A stretch of DNA of 63,796 bases, from NCBI GenBank assembly GCA_934098485.1, contig CAKOOH010000008.1:1-63796 (forward strand). Reading direction: 5' to 3'. Below the pieces are notes generated by a model. It worked only from the letters and a program-made list of their open reading frames with translations. It had not been told where the DNA came from and did not search any database. Made by a program: the position numbers and the translations under genes. Every line of letters begins with the position of its first letter. Position 1 is the first letter of the stretch. Source of the DNA: an uncultured Bacilli bacterium (GTDB taxonomy: Bacteria; Bacillota_I; Bacilli_A; RF39; UBA660). Positions 60,932 through 63,796 of the stretch are shown here, in pieces.

Positions 60932-62639
60932 TAAAATAAAAAGATTTTTTGGTATTACTCCTAAAAATAAGTGGTTAAATTATTACACTAACATGCCTAA
61001 AGAAATAAAATATGATGATGGTTCTTTAATTGATGCGGTATTACTATCTGCATCTATGTATCCTAATAATATCGCTATTGAATATTACAATACCGAAATT
61101 ACTTATGTAGAATTTATTAATCGTATTAAAAAATGTGCTCGTTCTCTTAAAAGAATTGGCGTTAAAGAAAATGATCGTGTAACAATATGTATGCCTAACA
61201 CCCCTGAAGCAGTAGTAATGTTTTATGCTATTAACATGGTTGGTGCCGTTGCTAACATGATTCACCCTCTTTCTAGTGAAAATGAAATTAACTTTTATTT
61301 AAATAAAGCTAAAAGCAAGGTTATTTTAACAATCGACTTATGCTACCCTAAAGTAATGAACGTCATTAAAGGAACAAATGTAAAACATGTTATTGTTTCA
61401 TCAGCTACTAAATCTATGGGCTTTATTGTAGATAGTGCTTATTATTTATTTAAAGGACGTAAAAATTCTAAAAACATGAAGCAAAATAAAGAAATAGTTT
61501 TATCATGGCGTGAGTTTATTAAAAAGGGAGCCTATTATAAAGAAGAATTTTATGTTAAAAGAAAAGCCCAAGATATGGCCGTTATATTATATAGTGGTGG
61601 TACAACAGGAAAACCAAAAGGTATTTGTTTATCTAACTTAAACTTTAATGCTGGTGCTATTCAAAGTAGATATATGTCTGACACAATGAAACCCGGTAAT
61701 TCCTTTTTAACTATTCTTCCTAATTTTCATGCTTTTGGAATTGGTATTTCTACACACACTCCATTGTATTCAGGAATGAAAGTTATTTTAATTCCTAAAT
61801 TCGATATGAAAAAAATGAAAAAATTATTAAAGAAATACCGTCCTAATGTTATTGCTGGTGTTCCATCTTTATTTGATGCTATTTCTAAAATTAATTTAAA
61901 ACCTCATGACTTAAGTAATCTAACACTTGCTGTATGTGGTGGTGATTCAATCACTTTAGAAAACAAAAAAAGAATTAATAAATACTTTAAAGAACATGGT
62001 TCCAAAACCGATTTAAGAGTTGGTTATGGGTTAACAGAATGTTCAGGTGCTTGTTGCTTATCTCCAGAAGGTATGGAAAATAAAAAAGATATTATTGGTA
62101 TTCCTTTTCCTAACTGTGTATATAAAATTATCGACATTAACGATGGTCATGAATTAGGCCCTAATGAAGACGGTGAAATTTTAATTAGTGGTCCCAATGT
62201 TATGTTAGGTTACTTAGATGAAAAAGAAGAAACTGAAAATGTCTTTACTACTGACGAAAATGGTATAAAATGGTTACATACTGGTGATGTCGGATCCATT
62301 GATAAAAAAGGATTTATTTATTACCGTTCAAGACTAAAAAGAATGATTATTACAAACGGCTATAATGTTTACCCAAGTTATATTGAAGAATTACTAAGTA
62401 AACATGAATATGTATTCCAGTGTGCAGTTATTGGCATCCCTCACCCTTACAAAGGTGAAGTTGCTAAAGCATTTATCGTCTTAAAAGAAGATATTAAGCC
62501 AAGTTTAGAAGTTAAAAGAGTTATCAACAAATATTTAAAACAAAACTTAGCAAATTATGCTATCCCAAGTGAAATCGAATACGTTGAAGGATTACCTATG
62601 ACTTTAGTAGGTAAAATATCATATAAAGATTTACATTAA
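60903..62639 (+). CDS. AMP-dependent acyl-CoA synthetase/ligase, second copy
   Basis: A 578-residue ANL-superfamily enzyme. Motifs are ILYSGGTTGKPKGICLSN (A3), FHAFGIGISTHTPLYSGM, GYGLTECSGACCL (A5), HTGDVGSIDKKGFIYYRSRLKR (A7), NGYNVYPSYIEELL (A8) and the A10 lysine in LVGKISYKDL. All catalytic residues look present. ATG 60903 has GGAGGA nine bases upstream. It is translationally coupled to the E2/CAT-like gene and may activate its acyl substrate. The closest function by pattern is medium- or long-chain acyl-CoA ligase. Confidence 0.85.
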   Translation: MLELIQNRINKIKRFFGITPKNKWLNYYTNMPKEIKYDDGSLIDAVLLSASMYPNNIAIEYYNTEITYVEFINRIKKCARSLKRIGVKENDRVTICMPNTPEAVVMFYAINMVGAVANMIHPLSSENEINFYLNKAKSKVILTIDLCYPKVMNVIKGTNVKHVIVSSATKSMGFIVDSAYYLFKGRKNSKNMKQNKEIVLSWREFIKKGAYYKEEFYVKRKAQDMAVILYSGGTTGKPKGICLSNLNFNAGAIQSRYMSDTMKPGNSFLTILPNFHAFGIGISTHTPLYSGMKVILIPKFDMKKMKKLLKKYRPNVIAGVPSLFDAISKINLKPHDLSNLTLAVCGGDSITLENKKRINKYFKEHGSKTDLRVGYGLTECSGACCLSPEGMENKKDIIGIPFPNCVYKIIDINDGHELGPNEDGEILISGPNVMLGYLDEKEETENVFTTDENGIKWLHTGDVGSIDKKGFIYYRSRLKRMIITNGYNVYPSYIEELLSKHEYVFQCAVIGIPHPYKGEVAKAFIVLKEDIKPSLEVKRVINKYLKQNLANYAIPSEIEYVEGLPMTLVGKISYKDLH

Positions 62640-62645
62640 AAAAAT

Positions 62646-62668
62646 CACATCATTTTGATGTGGTTTTT
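62646..62668. terminator. Bidirectional terminator between ligase and surface paralogue 4
   Basis: CACATCA/TGATGTG (62646-62662, three-base loop) is a perfect stem with T runs on both strands. It serves the plus-strand ligase gene and the convergent minus-strand surface gene. Confidence 0.8.
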
Positions 62669-62672
62669 GTTT

Positions 62673-63796
62673 TTAATTTATTACAAACGGATTTGATGAG
62701 GTGCCATTTCCTCCAGATATCGTCGTTGCGCTTATAAGAGAAACTGCCGGACGAAGACCGTACGTGTTCGTCACCCAATTGCTGCTGACACGGCCACTGC
62801 CTCCCACGAAAAGCACGCCGGCGTGACCATCGAAGTAAGTAGGCGAAAAGGACCAATACCATGCGCCTGTAGAATTTTCTCTTAAATAACTATTTATTGA
62901 TGAATTATTATAATTTAATGCTTGATATCCATAATAATCAATACTTCCAGCATATAATACTTCGTCCACTGTAAGTAATCCTATTTTATAATCTAATGCT
63001 CCATTACCATTAATTGTATCTGAAACTGTTAATTTAGATAACTTTCCACCATCATTATCTAATGGACATATTAATGTTGGACCAGTACCTGCAGTTCCGT
63101 ATTCTTTATTTGAAGTATCTGTATAAAAATAATTTGTTCTTACCCTTTGTCTGCCACTATATAAGGTTAAATTTGTTCCATATCCGAGTCCTGGATAAGT
63201 GCTATTACCTTTATTTAATTTATTAGTTGTGGTATTTAATCTTGTATTTATTATAGTTTGATTAGTTTTTGTACTTTTATCATTACACCAGATGGTATCT
63301 GCGAGTTTGCTTTCATATGATGCTAAATTGTTATTGTACCAGGTTTCTAAATTTTGTAAAATGGTACTTTTATTTGTATTAGCATGTGCTCCTAAATATG
63401 TACTAGCACCTGCTGCTCCATACATAAATCCTACATAAGCATTGTCATCATCATTCTCATTGAACTTTGTTTCATAAGTAGTTCCATCATAACGTGCATA
63501 GGCAGCATCATCACTATTATTTGATGATGCACATGGACTAGTAACATTATTTACATTATCATTATGAAGTACTAATTTAATTGAGCCATCCCCAGTTACA
63601 CGCACGATTCTCCAGCATTTATTTGCAAACTGCACATAATTATTCGTTACATTACCTCTAAAATAATAACTCATGCCATAATCATCTACTGCACCCGCTA
63701 ATACGGCTTCCCTTGCAGGTGATCCTTCTTTTCCTGGATTGGTTAACGGCTGCATTATAGTTGGATAATTTTCTTTTATTCCTGCTAGTAATGTTC
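62673..63796 (-). CDS. Cell-surface protein, DUF6273-like scaffold (paralogue 4, 5' end beyond window)
   Basis: The C-terminal part of a fourth paralogue. The frame stays open through 63796: upstream of ATG 63755 it still reads TLLAGIKENYPTI, matching paralogue 3, so the true start lies outside the window. The scaffold is shared (FANKCWRIVRVTGDGSIKLV, ADTIWCNDKS, GPTLICPLDNDGGKLSKL, GLRPAVSLI, NGTSSNPFVIN). The tip between YLREN and GLRPA is encoded by a GC-rich segment (62745-62867, 72 of 123 bases G or C), sharply different from the flanks and from the other paralogues. It is convergent to the ligase gene with a shared terminator. Confidence 0.78.
   Translation of the reverse strand, partial: TLLAGIKENYPTIMQPLTNPGKEGSPAREAVLAGAVDDYGMSYYFRGNVTNNYVQFANKCWRIVRVTGDGSIKLVLHNDNVNNVTSPCASSNNSDDAAYARYDGTTYETKFNENDDDNAYVGFMYGAAGASTYLGAHANTNKSTILQNLETWYNNNLASYESKLADTIWCNDKSTKTNQTIINTRLNTTTNKLNKGNSTYPGLGYGTNLTLYSGRQRVRTNYFYTDTSNKEYGTAGTGPTLICPLDNDGGKLSKLTVSDTINGNGALDYKIGLLTVDEVLYAGSIDYYGYQALNYNNSSINSYLRENSTGAWYWSFSPTYFDGHAGVLFVGGSGRVSSNWVTNTYGLRPAVSLISATTISGGNGTSSNPFVIN
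62745..62867 (-). other. GC-rich hypervariable segment within paralogue 4
   Basis: 123 bases with 58.5% G+C (counted) inside a gene and region near 30%. Boundaries are sharp: AAT TCT ACA before and GTT TCT CTT after. Most codons end in T or C or are NNG, and the encoded tip is rich in Gly, Ser, Trp, Tyr and Phe. Exactly this segment is unalignable among the four paralogues. Candidate variable repeat or replaced cassette. Confidence 0.6.

Overview
The window looks like chromosome from a low-GC (roughly 30% by eye) Gram-positive bacterium of the Firmicutes/Bacilli type. Supporting signs are the AGGAGG/AGGTGA ribosome sites, TTGACA/TATAAT promoters, the infC-rpmI-rplT operon with its leader, cdaA-cdaR, khpA-rpsP, tmcAL and an arginine deiminase operon. 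Spore-related genes (dacB-spmA-spmB and a cotE homologue) suggest a spore former or a recent descendant of one. An uncultured gut Bacilli lineage is my inference, not something the sequence proves. No rRNA, tRNA, CRISPR array or intact transposase was found.

Layout. 0-0.5 kb: a broken Fic/RhuM-like gene. 0.6-4.7 kb: rRNA methyltransferase, pseudouridine synthase, spmB, spmA, dacB. 4.8-8.9 kb: two tandem surface-protein genes, each behind a near-identical promoter whose -35/-10 spacer holds a run of eight G. 9-10.3 kb: three small unknown genes. 10.4-16.6 kb: a five-gene operon (VWA fused to a binding-protein-like domain, XpaC-like, binding-protein-like, TelA, CbxX-type AAA+ ATPase). 16.6-19 kb: two glycosyltransferase-type genes. 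19.7-26 kb: prepilin peptidase, PilC/GspF and a pilin, interleaved with sugar-phosphate enzymes. 26.9-29 kb: c-di-AMP synthesis. 29.1-34 kb: an ABC exporter-like module, two secreted proteins and a membrane-anchored XRE regulator. 34-38.2 kb: surface and envelope proteins. 38.2-40.5 kb: tmcAL, khpA, rpsP, cotE. 40.6-42.3 kb: a third surface paralogue. 42.4-47 kb: arcA-arcB-arcC-transporter. 47.2-53 kb: acyl-CoA ligase, amino-acid ABC transporter, degenerate hybrid histidine kinase. 53.2-55.1 kb: HIT protein and rplT-rpmI-infC with leader. 55.2-59.4 kb: membrane proteins and a second XRE/secreted-protein locus with small ORFs. 59.5-62.6 kb: YbaK-like protein, E2/CAT-fold acyltransferase-like protein, second acyl-CoA ligase. 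62.7 kb to the end: a fourth surface paralogue cut by the window edge.

How it fits together. The strongest theme is variable surface display. Four paralogues share a C-terminal scaffold with a hypervariable tip. Two of them have promoters laid out for slipped-strand phase variation. The fourth carries a sharply bounded 58% GC segment exactly at the hypervariable tip, which suggests cassette replacement or a diversity-generating retroelement target. A second theme is two loci that each pair a membrane-anchored XRE regulator with a related secreted protein. One locus also has an ABC transporter and a homopolymer frameshift in the signal peptide. A third theme is the VWA/TelA/XpaC/AAA operon, whose parts span both sides of the membrane.
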